Positions 1-7,437 of a stretch of DNA of 64,000 nt are shown here, piece after piece. The stretch comes from Streptomyces sp. 11x1 (lineage in GTDB: Bacteria; Actinomycetota; Actinomycetes; Streptomycetales; Streptomycetaceae): contig NZ_CP122458.1 of assembly GCF_032598905.1 (NCBI RefSeq), forward strand, positions 1,178,001 to 1,242,000, in the 5' to 3' direction. The position numbers and the translations under genes were made by a program. Under the pieces are notes generated by a model. It made no database searches. It was not told where the DNA came from and saw only the letters and a list, made by a program, of their open reading frames with translations. Each line of letters begins with the position of its first letter. The first letter of the stretch is position 1.

Positions 1-47
1 CTCGGGCCGGGTGTCTTTCCCGGCCGTGGACTGCTGCTCAGGCACGG

Positions 48-947
48 TCACTCCTTGCCGCGGACGATGGTGACGGGGCAGTGGGCGTGGTGCAGCAGGG
101 CCTGACTGACCGAGCCGAGCAGCAGCCCGGTGAAGCCGCCCCGGCCCCGGGCGCCGGTCACCACCAGTTGCGCGCCGCGACTGGCATCGATCAGGGCGGG
201 GCGGATACGGGAACGCACCAGGCGCCGCTCGACCACGACCTCGGGATGGACCTTCCGCCAGGAGGCCACCGTCTCGTCCAGCAGGTGCTGCTCGGCCTCG
301 CGAATACGGTCGATGTCCGCCACCACTGCGGTGAGGGGGTCGCCGGGGCCTTCGTAGGCACGCTCGCTGAAGGTGTTCCACACATGGAGGGCGACCAGCG
401 GCGCCTTGCGCAGCGCCGCTTCGGCGAACGCGAACCCCACCGCCGCCTCGCCGGCTTCGGAGCCGTCCACGGCCAGGATCACCGCACCGGCCGGATCGGG
501 GCGGCCCCGCACCACCATCAGCGGGCACCGGCCATGGGCGGCCAGATGCACCGCCGTCGAGCCCAGCAGCAGCCCGGAGAAGCTGCCCAGGCCCCGGCTG
601 CCGACCACCGCCAGCGACGCCGACCGTGACTCGATCTCCAGCACCTCAAGCGCTTCCCCGGCCACCACCGACCGGGTGATCTCGATGCCCGGCGCGAGCG
701 CGTGCGCCCGCTCCTCGGCGTGGGCCAGTGCACCCCGCACCATCGACTGCAGGCCGTGGCCGGCGGGGTCCCACGGTGGCGCACCGGCCGGCCGGTGTCC
801 GGGCACCTGGCCGAAGGCGTGCACGATCCGCAGCCCCACCCCGCGCAGTTGCGCCTCACGGGCCGCGACCTCGACCGCGGCATTGCTGGAGGCGGAACCG
901 TCCACGCCCACGATCACCGGATCACTCACCGTGTCACGGTCACTCAC
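48..947 (-). CDS. Universal stress protein, tandem UspA domains
   Basis: A 299-residue cytoplasmic protein built from two UspA domains, at about residues 8-148 and 153-297. Each domain opens with a VGVDGS or AVDGS strand and carries the ATP-binding glycine signature, GSRGLGSFSGLLLGS in the first and GARGRGGFTGLLLGS in the second. Such proteins bind ATP and help actinomycetes survive hypoxia or energy stress; the partner is unknown. I chose the GTG at 947 because GGGAG lies just upstream and the domain begins directly after it. Two further intact UspA tandems and one remnant follow within 5 kb, so this is part of a local stress-protein cluster. Family assignment is firm; the physiological role is inferred. 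Confidence 0.93.
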   Translation of the reverse strand: MSDRDTVSDPVIVGVDGSASSNAAVEVAAREAQLRGVGLRIVHAFGQVPGHRPAGAPPWDPAGHGLQSMVRGALAHAEERAHALAPGIEITRSVVAGEALEVLEIESRSASLAVVGSRGLGSFSGLLLGSTAVHLAAHGRCPLMVVRGRPDPAGAVILAVDGSEAGEAAVGFAFAEAALRKAPLVALHVWNTFSERAYEGPGDPLTAVVADIDRIREAEQHLLDETVASWRKVHPEVVVERRLVRSRIRPALIDASRGAQLVVTGARGRGGFTGLLLGSVSQALLHHAHCPVTIVRGKE

Positions 948-1116
948 TGGATACTCCCATCCGGACCGTCGCCGACGCGCGGACCCTCGGTTCCCAGCCT
1001 CGGCGCGGCGAGCCGGTACGCCCAGGGGCCGTCAGTCCGTGCCCAGGGGCCACTCGGCCCTGTCGGACACCCCGGCGAGCGCACGACACGGATCATCTGC
1101 CACGCTGCCCCGCCCC

Positions 1117-1217
1117 CTGCTGTACATCCTGTACGACGGCTTGAGCACCCCGCGACGCCTGCCGAGATTCTTCACGACGGGCCGGGACCACGCCGCCCGG
1201 GACTTCGTCGACATCGG
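1117..1217 (+). pseudogene. Cation/proton antiporter (CPA2-like) pseudogene, 5' fragment
   Basis: Reading in frame from 1117, this stretch gives a leucine-rich start and ends RDFVDIG just where the insertion sequence begins. Removing the IS and one copy of its 8-bp target duplication joins it in frame to AAIGVILLLLVLGLDF at 2948 onward, which matches the second membrane segment of KefB/CPA2 sodium-proton exchangers. No start codon or first membrane helix is recognisable, so the N-terminus was already damaged or starts upstream in degraded sequence. The link to the downstream piece is seen directly; the family call comes from recognised antiporter motifs. Confidence 0.6.
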
Positions 1218-2947
1218 GGTTCTGACAAGATTTTCGTGGTGTCGTGTAGAGCGTGGTTGTGATCACGCGAGCAGGACGCGCTTGCGTAGGAGCGGGAAGC
1301 GAGCCCGGTTGAACATCTGCCGTTTGAGCATCTTGATCCGGTTGATGTGGCCCTCCACGACGCCTGAACTCCACGGCAGACTCAGCCCGGCGGTGACGGC
1401 GTCCATGTCGTGCTCGATGCCGCGGGCGAAGGAATGCAGATCGGGCAGCTCGTCCTGGCGGACGTCGGTGAGCCAGTCGGGGAGCTGGTGCGCGGACAGG
1501 TCGGCGAGCATCCGGGCGAAGGTGTGGACGTGTCCGGACAGGGCCTGCAGTTCCGGGCAGCGGGCCAGGATCGCTTTCAGCTGCCGCTTTTCGCCGTCGT
1601 CGAGGGTGTCGGGGTGCCGGGTGATCCAGCCAGTGATCTCGCGGATGCCCGGTGGGGCCGCGCGGGCGGGTGAACGCCCCTTGACCTGGCGAAAGCGCCG
1701 GAAGTAGGCGCACAGGCTGTTGTAGCTGCCCGGGTAGCCTTGGGCTTGGATCTCGGAGTGCAGTTGAACCAGGTTGGTCTGCCCCTCGGCCCACCGCTGG
1801 TGCAGGTACTCCTTGAACGGGTCCAGCCGGTTGCGGCGCCCCTGCCAGCGGTCGACGACCAGTTCCTGCCAGGTGGCAGCGCGCAGCAGCACCCGGACCC
1901 GGCGCGGGGTGATCCCCAGCCGGCGAGCGCTGGCCCGGATCCCGTAGCCCTGTTCGCGCAGTTGGTGCACGGCCGCGTACTGAGCGCGGGTGCGGTCGGC
2001 GTACCGGCCCTCGGGCTCCTTCGGAGGGCGGACCTGGCCGGCCAGGCTGATCTGCTCGGCCGGGGTGGGCACCGCGTCCACGGGCCCGTCGGGCCCGGGC
2101 TCCTTGCAGCAGCCCTGGTGGCGGCGCACGCACCGCTCGGCGGCCTGGACCAGGTTGTGCCACAGGTGCCAGCGGTCAGCGACCTGCACCGCCTGGGGCG
2201 CCCCGGCCGTGGCACCCTCCCCGTAGGCCTCAGCGCGGTCCCGGCAGATCACCTCCACACCCGGATGCCCGGCCAGCCACCCTGCCAGCGACGCGCCCTC
2301 CCGATCCGGCAGCAGGTCGACCGGCCTGCGCGTGACGCAGTCGACCAGGACGGTGCCGTAGACCTGCCCCCGGCGCAGCGCGAAGTCGTCCACCCCCAGC
2401 ACCGTCGGCACCGCAGCCGGCGGATCGGGCAGCCGCATCACGAGATTCAACAGCGTGACCCAGCTCACCGCCTGGTGTAATCGCGCCGCCAGCCGGGCCC
2501 CGGCCCGCCCGCCCAGGGCCAGCGCGACCGCTTCCATCAGCTGCTGCAGCTGCGGGGTGCGTCGCTGGTAGCGCACCGTCAGCCCCTCCACCTGCTCCAC
2601 GAACGTCGCCCGCGGACACCGGAGGTTGCCGCAGTACCAGCGGCGCACCGACAAGTCGACGACCACCGGGCGCCCGCCCACCTGGCAGTCGTCGAGATGC
2701 CGCACATACCGGCTGTGCTCGTGCCGCGAGGCCACCCCACAGTCCGGACAGACCACTGGGCCCCCGCACGTGCGCGCGGTGATCCGCAACAGCCCCTCTC
2801 CGGCCACCACTTCCTCGACCTGTACCGCGGCCAGATGCGGCAGCAGCGTCGTCAACGAGACCTCACACACCACCAGCCTGCACCACACCTGACGCCACGC
2901 CAGCGGCCGAAAGACCCTCAACACCCCACGAAAATCTTGTCAGAACC
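1218..2947 (-). mobile_element. Complete ISL3-family insertion sequence with 22-bp terminal repeats
   Basis: The element is 1730 bp. Its ends are perfect 22-bp inverted repeats at 1218-1239 and 2926-2947, beginning GGTTCTGACAAGATTTTCG on the left. An 8-bp direct repeat, GACATCGG, flanks it at 1210-1217 and 2948-2955, as expected for ISL3-family target duplication. It contains one transposase gene. The ends and the duplication are perfect, so the insertion is recent and the element may still be active. It lies inside an antiporter pseudogene. Confidence 0.95.
1263..2924 (-). CDS. ISL3-family transposase
   Basis: A 553-residue DDE transposase. The N-terminal zinc-finger region has CPDCG with a second cysteine group in CGNLRCPRATF. 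It is followed by the ISL3 core with GVDDFALRRGQ (first catalytic Asp), a middle segment ICRDRAEAY, and the C-terminal SSGVVEGHINRIKMLKRQM block that holds the catalytic Glu. The full length and both terminal repeats are intact. The annotated GTG at 2924 lies next to the inverted repeat; an internal GTG starting VSLTTLLPHLAAV is an equally good start and would remove about 22 residues. It mobilises only its own element. Confidence 0.95.
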   Translation of the reverse strand: MLRVFRPLAWRQVWCRLVVCEVSLTTLLPHLAAVQVEEVVAGEGLLRITARTCGGPVVCPDCGVASRHEHSRYVRHLDDCQVGGRPVVVDLSVRRWYCGNLRCPRATFVEQVEGLTVRYQRRTPQLQQLMEAVALALGGRAGARLAARLHQAVSWVTLLNLVMRLPDPPAAVPTVLGVDDFALRRGQVYGTVLVDCVTRRPVDLLPDREGASLAGWLAGHPGVEVICRDRAEAYGEGATAGAPQAVQVADRWHLWHNLVQAAERCVRRHQGCCKEPGPDGPVDAVPTPAEQISLAGQVRPPKEPEGRYADRTRAQYAAVHQLREQGYGIRASARRLGITPRRVRVLLRAATWQELVVDRWQGRRNRLDPFKEYLHQRWAEGQTNLVQLHSEIQAQGYPGSYNSLCAYFRRFRQVKGRSPARAAPPGIREITGWITRHPDTLDDGEKRQLKAILARCPELQALSGHVHTFARMLADLSAHQLPDWLTDVRQDELPDLHSFARGIEHDMDAVTAGLSLPWSSGVVEGHINRIKMLKRQMFNRARFPLLRKRVLLA

Positions 2948-3560
2948 GACATCGGCGCCGCCATCGGTGTGATCCTGCTGCTCCTGGTCCTCGGCCTGGA
3001 CTTCACCGTCCGGGAGTTCACCGTCCGGGAGTTCACCTTCCGGGAGTTCACCGTCAGCCTCCGTCGGCACCGTTCCTCCGCCGCCGTCGACCTCGTCCTC
3101 AACGCCGCCCCCGGCGCCGTGGCCGGCTGACTGCTCGGCCTGGACGCCGTCGGGATCCTGGCGCTCACGGGCGCCACCTACGTCTCCTCCTCCGGCATCG
3201 TCGCCCGCCTGCCTCGGCGACCTGCGCCGACTGGGCAACCGGGAGCCCCCGGGCGACCTGCTGCCGACGCTGCCCGCTGCCGCGGCGCCGGCCGTGGTCA
3301 CGGCCGCCCACCAAGGTCACCTCCGGCTGGTACGCGGCCCGCCGCGAGGGCGCCGGCCGCCGCGGCAGGCTCCGCGCCGGGAACCGCGCTCATCGCCCGC
3401 GGCGAGTTCTCCGTCGTCATCATCGGCCTGGCCGCCCCCGGGCAGGGCCGCCTGGCGGCACTGGTCACCACCTACGTGATGCTCCTCGGCGTCTGCGGCC
3501 CGCTCCTCACCCGCTTCACGCCCACCCGGCAGACGGTCCCCTGCCCTGTCCCGCGGCGCG
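2948..3560 (+). pseudogene. Cation/proton antiporter (CPA2-like) pseudogene, 3' fragment
   Basis: Continues the antiporter cut by the insertion sequence. Recognisable blocks are GVILLLLVLGLDF, RRHRSSAAVDLVLN, LALTGATYVSSSGIVA and, near the end, ARREGAGRRGRLRAGTALIA followed by ARGEFSVVI and YVMLLGVCGPLLTRFT. Lesions independent of the IS include a TGA in place of a likely Trp codon at about 3128, a single-base insertion near 3210, and loss of the central membrane helices between about 3290 and 3320. A 15-bp repeat encoding EFTVR has expanded at 3002-3050. The gene would have been a membrane exchanger of Na+ or K+ for protons. It is non-functional now. Confidence 0.8.
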
Positions 3561-3577
3561 GGACAGGGCAGGGGACC
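3535..3577. terminator. Bidirectional hairpin between antiporter remnant and UspA gene
   Basis: Perfect 20-bp stem (3535-3554 with 3558-3577) and a three-base loop, placed exactly between a plus-strand gene remnant and a convergent minus-strand gene. No long T run follows, as is usual for Streptomyces terminators. Confidence 0.8.
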
Positions 3578-3592
3578 GCCCACCGCACGAGG

Positions 3593-4480
3593 TCAGTGCC
3601 GCGCCTCCGCTCCCCGCACCACCGCGACCGGGCAGTGGGCGTGGTGCAGCAGGGCCTGACTGACCGAGCCGAGCAACAGCCCGGCGAAGCCGCCCCGGCC
3701 GCGGGCACCGGTCACCACCAGCTGGGCGGACCGGCTCGCCTCGATCAACGCCTCCCGCGTCCCGCCGTGCACGACCCGATGCTCCACCACGACACCCGGG
3801 TGCCGCTCCTGGTGTCCGGCCAGCGCCTCGGACAGCAGGCGCTCCTCCTCCCCGACGAGGGCGCCCGGCGGGTTCGCGTACGGCATCGACACATCCTGCG
3901 GTGCGGGCATCGGCGCGTTCCACGTGGTCCAGGCGTGCAACGCCACCAACGGCGCCTTCCGCAGCTCGGCCTCGGCGAACGCGAAGTCCACCGCCGGCCC
4001 ACCCGCCGCCGAACCGTCGACGCCCAGCACGATCGGGCCCTCCGCACTCGACTGCTCCCGCACGACCAGCACCGGACACCGGCCGTGTGCCGCCAGATGG
4101 ACGGCCGTCGACCCGACCAGCAGCCCGACGAAACCGCCCATGCCGCGGGACCCGACCACCACCAGCTCGGCCGCACGCGACTGCGCCTCCAGCACCGTCA
4201 GCGGCTCACCCGTCACCACGGCATGGCTGACCTCGACCTCCGGCGCCGCGGCGCGCGCCCGCTCGACCGCCTCGGCCACCACACGGTCGGCCAGGTTCCG
4301 GAGTCCGCCTCCGGCCGGACCCGACGGTGGCGGGCCCAGGGGCACGTGCAGCGCGGGCCAGATGAACGCGTGCACCACCCGCAGCCCCGCCCCGCGCGAC
4401 CGCGCCTCCCGTGCCGCCTCCTCGACCGCCGCGAGACTCGACGCCGACCCGTCCACACCGGCTACCACCACACCGCTCAT
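3593..4480 (-). CDS. Universal stress protein, tandem UspA domains
   Basis: A 295-residue protein with two UspA domains (about 1-145 and 148-293). The ATP-binding signatures are GSRGMGGFVGLLVGSTAVHL and GARGRGGFAGLLLGSVSQAL. I chose the ATG at 4480, preceded by GGGAGGCACG, because the reading frame is open further upstream only through the remnant of another Usp gene. It closely resembles the protein at 48-947, which suggests local duplication. The antiporter remnant is convergent, with the 3535-3577 hairpin between them. Role as an ATP-binding stress protein is inferred from the family. Confidence 0.92.
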   Translation of the reverse strand: MSGVVVAGVDGSASSLAAVEEAAREARSRGAGLRVVHAFIWPALHVPLGPPPSGPAGGGLRNLADRVVAEAVERARAAAPEVEVSHAVVTGEPLTVLEAQSRAAELVVVGSRGMGGFVGLLVGSTAVHLAAHGRCPVLVVREQSSAEGPIVLGVDGSAAGGPAVDFAFAEAELRKAPLVALHAWTTWNAPMPAPQDVSMPYANPPGALVGEEERLLSEALAGHQERHPGVVVEHRVVHGGTREALIEASRSAQLVVTGARGRGGFAGLLLGSVSQALLHHAHCPVAVVRGAEARH

Positions 4481-4499
4481 CGTGCCTCCCACATCCAGT

Positions 4500-4907
4500 A
4501 CGCCAGTACGCTCACCCGCCACACTCCCCCCGGCCGCGCCCCGTGTGCATGGGCCTGATGGCGCCACGGCCAGGGCCGACCGGCACTCCTTCGCGGCGGC
4601 GACGTACCCGTGCTCCGGCTCCTCGAACACGACGCCGGCTGTGACCCACAGCCCCGGGGGCCGAGCGCGTACACGCTCGGCAGCGGCGCCCACCACGTCC
4701 TGAGGCAGGGGCAGTTCGGTCGGTTTGCCGATGTCCCGGGTGAGCGCGGCGCCCTCGTACCGCTGCCACAGGCAGGCGTGCACCACCCGCAGTGGCGCCC
4801 CGCGCAGGGCAGCCTCGTCGGCGGCCCGGTCGGCAGCGCGCAGGCTCGGCTCGAAACCGTCGACGCCAACGACCAGGGGCCCGCCGAGGGCTCGCTCGTC
4901 TGCGGGT
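4500..4907 (-). pseudogene. Truncated universal stress protein remnant
   Basis: In the same frame as the gene at 3593-4480 but upstream of its start, this DNA encodes a UspA N-terminal domain. It reads PLVVGVDGFEPSLRAADRA, then LRGAPLRVVHACLW, and ends AAAKECRSALAVAP where a normal protein would enter the GSRG ATP-binding signature. After that point it degenerates. No convincing start codon lies between the domain and the upstream stop at about 4908. It is best read as a decayed Usp gene whose second half is lost. An expressed N-terminal extension of the next gene is less likely, because that gene has its own good ribosome site. Confidence 0.7.
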
Positions 4908-4926
4908 CAATACACCTAGAGCGTGG

Positions 4927-5838
4927 TCAGTCGTGCGCGACGACGGCCACGGGGGCGGCGGCGTGGTGCAGTACCGCGTGTGTGACGGGACCGATGTGGA
5001 CGCCGAACGGGCTGCGGCGGACCCGGCGGCCGACGACCACCAGGGACGCGTCCCGGGAGGCGTCGATGACGTGGTGGGCAGGGCTGCCGGAGGGGGTCTC
5101 CTCGAAGACCTCGACGTCCGGGTACTTGTACCGCCAGGGCCGCAGCACCGCGGCGAGGGCGGCGGCCTCCTGCCGGCCGAGTGCGGAGTCGAGCTCGGCG
5201 TCGGCGGGCAGACCGTAGGCCACGTAGGGCGGGAGGTTCCAGCCGTGCACGACCCGCAGGGCGGTGTCGCGGCGGGCTGCCGCCTCGAAGGCGAAGGCGA
5301 TCACCGTGTCGTCGGGGTGGGCGGGGTCGAGGCCGAGCACGACGGGCCGATACGGGGTGGCGGCGGACGGGATGCCGGCGGGGTCCATCTCGTGCTCGTC
5401 GGCGGCCTGTTCCCCGGCCCGCACCAGGACGACGGGGGTGTCGGTGTGCGCGATCACAGCCGCGCCCACCGACCCGACGAGGAACCCGCCGATCCCGCTC
5501 AGCCCACGCGAGCCGAGGACGAGGAGTTCGGTGTCCTTCGCCGCCTTGGGCAACGCGTCCATCGGCCTGCCGGGGATCGGCTCGATCTCCACCTGCACGC
5601 CGGGGTGGCGCCGACGCAGGCCCTCTGCCGTCTCGCGCGGAATCCGTTCGCCCCAGTGCCGCAGCTTCTCGGCGCCGAGCAGCGGGGCCTGTGCCTGCGC
5701 CAAAGGCTCCGGGACGGGTTCCCAGACGTGCACCAGCCGCAGCGGCAGGCCGCGCAGCTTCGCCTCCCGGGCCGCCCACTCGGCAGCCGCGCGGCTCTCT
5801 GCTGAGCCGTCGAGGCCCACGGTGACATTGCGGGACAT
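4927..5838 (-). CDS. Universal stress protein, tandem UspA domains
   Basis: 303 residues with two UspA domains. The first has TVGLDGSAESRAAAEWAARE and the signature GSRGLSGIGGFLVGSVGAAV. The second is a divergent copy with RRVRRSPFGVHIGPVTHAVL, where the first glycines of the ATP motif are replaced, so one domain may not bind nucleotide in the usual way. The ATG at 5838 is preceded by AGGAGGTGGACAGC, a strong ribosome site. It is the third intact Usp gene of the cluster and is transcribed in the same direction as the others. Confidence 0.93.
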   Translation of the reverse strand: MSRNVTVGLDGSAESRAAAEWAAREAKLRGLPLRLVHVWEPVPEPLAQAQAPLLGAEKLRHWGERIPRETAEGLRRRHPGVQVEIEPIPGRPMDALPKAAKDTELLVLGSRGLSGIGGFLVGSVGAAVIAHTDTPVVLVRAGEQAADEHEMDPAGIPSAATPYRPVVLGLDPAHPDDTVIAFAFEAAARRDTALRVVHGWNLPPYVAYGLPADAELDSALGRQEAAALAAVLRPWRYKYPDVEVFEETPSGSPAHHVIDASRDASLVVVGRRVRRSPFGVHIGPVTHAVLHHAAAPVAVVAHD

Positions 5839-6078
5839 GCTGTCCACCTCCTGTGTCGGGGTTGCGATGCCAGGGTGGTGGCGGGGGAAGCCACGGGTGC
5901 AGGTACCGCAGGTCCCCGGTGCGGAGCCGACCGGCCCCATCGGTCCCAGCGGCACCCCCGCACCACGCTCCGGCGCCGCGGAGGCGGACACCGGTCCGGG
6001 TGACTGCCGAGGTGAATGGATGATCGCGTGCGGTCAGGGCTAGACGGACTTCCGAAGGGCCGGCGCGGCTGGAGATGG

Positions 6079-6105
6079 AGGCGGCCGCGACTACCGAGGC
6101 CGCCT
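6079..6105. terminator. Short hairpin downstream of lectin-esterase gene
   Basis: An 8-bp GC stem (AGGCGGCC with GGCCGCCT) and an 11-base loop just past the stop at 6118 of the minus-strand esterase gene. It is a plausible terminator but not a strong one. Confidence 0.4.
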
Positions 6106-6117
6106 TCACACCTCTGC

Positions 6118-7437
6118 TTACGCTCGGGCCCAGCGTTGGTTGACGCCGGTGTGGCAGCTCCACACGATCACCGCAGCGCCGTTGGCGGTGCTGCCGCCGT
6201 TGACGTCCAGGCAGAGTCCGGTCTGGACGTTGCTGACGGTTCCGTCGGCGCTCACATTCCATTGCTGGTTCGCACCGCCGGTGCAGTCCCAGATCCGCGC
6301 TCGGGTGCCGGAGGCGGCGTTGCTCGGCACGTCCAGGCATCTGCCCATCACCCGCAGGGTCTGTCCGGTCTGGGTGAACTGCTGGTTGGTGCCGGTGTGG
6401 CAGTCCCAGATGACCATCTGGGCGCCGTTGGACGAGTCGGCACCGCTGACGTCCAGGCATCGGTCGGCGGACTGGCTCCGCAGCCGGAATGTGGTCGGGT
6501 CCGGGGGATTCGGGTTCGGGTCGGCACCCGTGAAGAAGCTCCAGACCTCATGCTTGACCCAACTCCTGGCGCCGCTCTCGCAGCCCGCGCACCCGTCCAC
6601 GGGGCCTTGCTGGTGACCTCCGTCGAACGCGGCCCAGACGACCGGATACCCCTCGCGGCAGCCCGAGTAGGCGGTGGTGATGTGGGTGCGGCTACCCGAC
6701 GCGGGCTCCGGCGGGTTCTGGGGAGCGCAGCCGTTGTTCCTGACGAACCTGTCCCGCATCCCGCGACCGGCGCCGATGTTGTCGTTGATGCCGTGGATTC
6801 CCATGTACGCGAAGGGCTGGGTGCCTCCGCTGCACCCGCTGATCCCCCCGGGCGCGGCTATCGCGGCGACCGCGCGGAAGACGTTCGGCCTGGCACATGC
6901 GAGTGCGTAGCTCATGGCTCCGCCGTAGCTGAAGCCGAGGGCGAAGCGCTGCGTGGTGTCGACACAGAGGTCGTTGTCGATACGCCTGATCATGTCGTCG
7001 ACGAAGGTCACGTCCTCGCCGCCGGAGTTGCCCCAGCCGTTGTTGAGGCCCTGCGGAGCTACGAAGATCGCACTGTTGTTCGCCAGTCGCCGGAGTCCGT
7101 AGTGGGCATAGACATCGCCGTCGCTTCCGCCGCCGGCGACCTGCCCGGCGGTGCCACCCAACCAGTGGAATCCGAAGACCAGTCGGTATTGGCGGGTGTT
7201 GTCGTAGTTCTCAGGGATGCTCAGGATGAAGGAGCGACTCTTGCCGCCGCTTTGAATCGTGTGCGTGCCGTTGGTCAGTGTGGGGGCACGTCCGCATCCG
7301 GGGGTCCCCGCAAGGGTGGCCCCGGCGGTGGGCGACGTGTCGGCCGCAACGCTGACTCCTGCCCCGCCGGCCATGGCCAGAACGAGCAGGGCCGCCAACA
7401 CCGCTCGCCCGAACAACCATCTGTGGATCGACATCAT
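6118..7437 (-). CDS. Secreted PHB-depolymerase-family esterase with C-terminal RICIN lectin
   Basis: 439 residues. A Sec signal peptide (about 1-31) is followed by an alpha/beta-hydrolase of the PHB depolymerase/feruloyl esterase type (about 40-300). The oxyanion region is FGFHWLGGT, the nucleophile elbow is [17 protein letters not shown], and the probable catalytic His lies in [18 protein letters not shown] beta-trefoil (about 316-439) with QQF/QQW/QRW repeats ends the protein. The likely role is removing feruloyl or acetyl esters from polysaccharide outside the cell while the lectin holds the substrate. The ATG at 7437 overlaps the TGA of the upstream GH95 gene (ATGA), implying translational coupling. 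A close paralogue lies at 32867-34192. Confidence 0.88.
   Translation of the reverse strand: MMSIHRWLFGRAVLAALLVLAMAGGAGVSVAADTSPTAGATLAGTPGCGRAPTLTNGTHTIQSGGKSRSFILSIPENYDNTRQYRLVFGFHWLGGTAGQVAGGGSDGDVYAHYGLRRLANNSAIFVAPQGLNNGWGNSGGEDVTFVDDMIRRIDNDLCVDTTQRFALGFSYGGAMSYALACARPNVFRAVAAIAAPGGISGCSGGTQPFAYMGIHGINDNIGAGRGMRDRFVRNNGCAPQNPPEPASGSRTHITTAYSGCREGYPVVWAAFDGGHQQGPVDGCAGCESGARSWVKHEVWSFFTGADPNPNPPDPTTFRLRSQSADRCLDVSGADSSNGAQMVIWDCHTGTNQQFTQTGQTLRVMGRCLDVPSNAASGTRARIWDCTGGANQQWNVSADGTVSNVQTGLCLDVNGGSTANGAAVIVWSCHTGVNQRWARA

Noticed and set aside
3593..4786. 397-residue version of the second Usp protein
   Set aside because: The extra N-terminal 100 residues belong to the decayed Usp remnant; the ATG at 4480 has its own strong ribosome site and begins the first domain properly.
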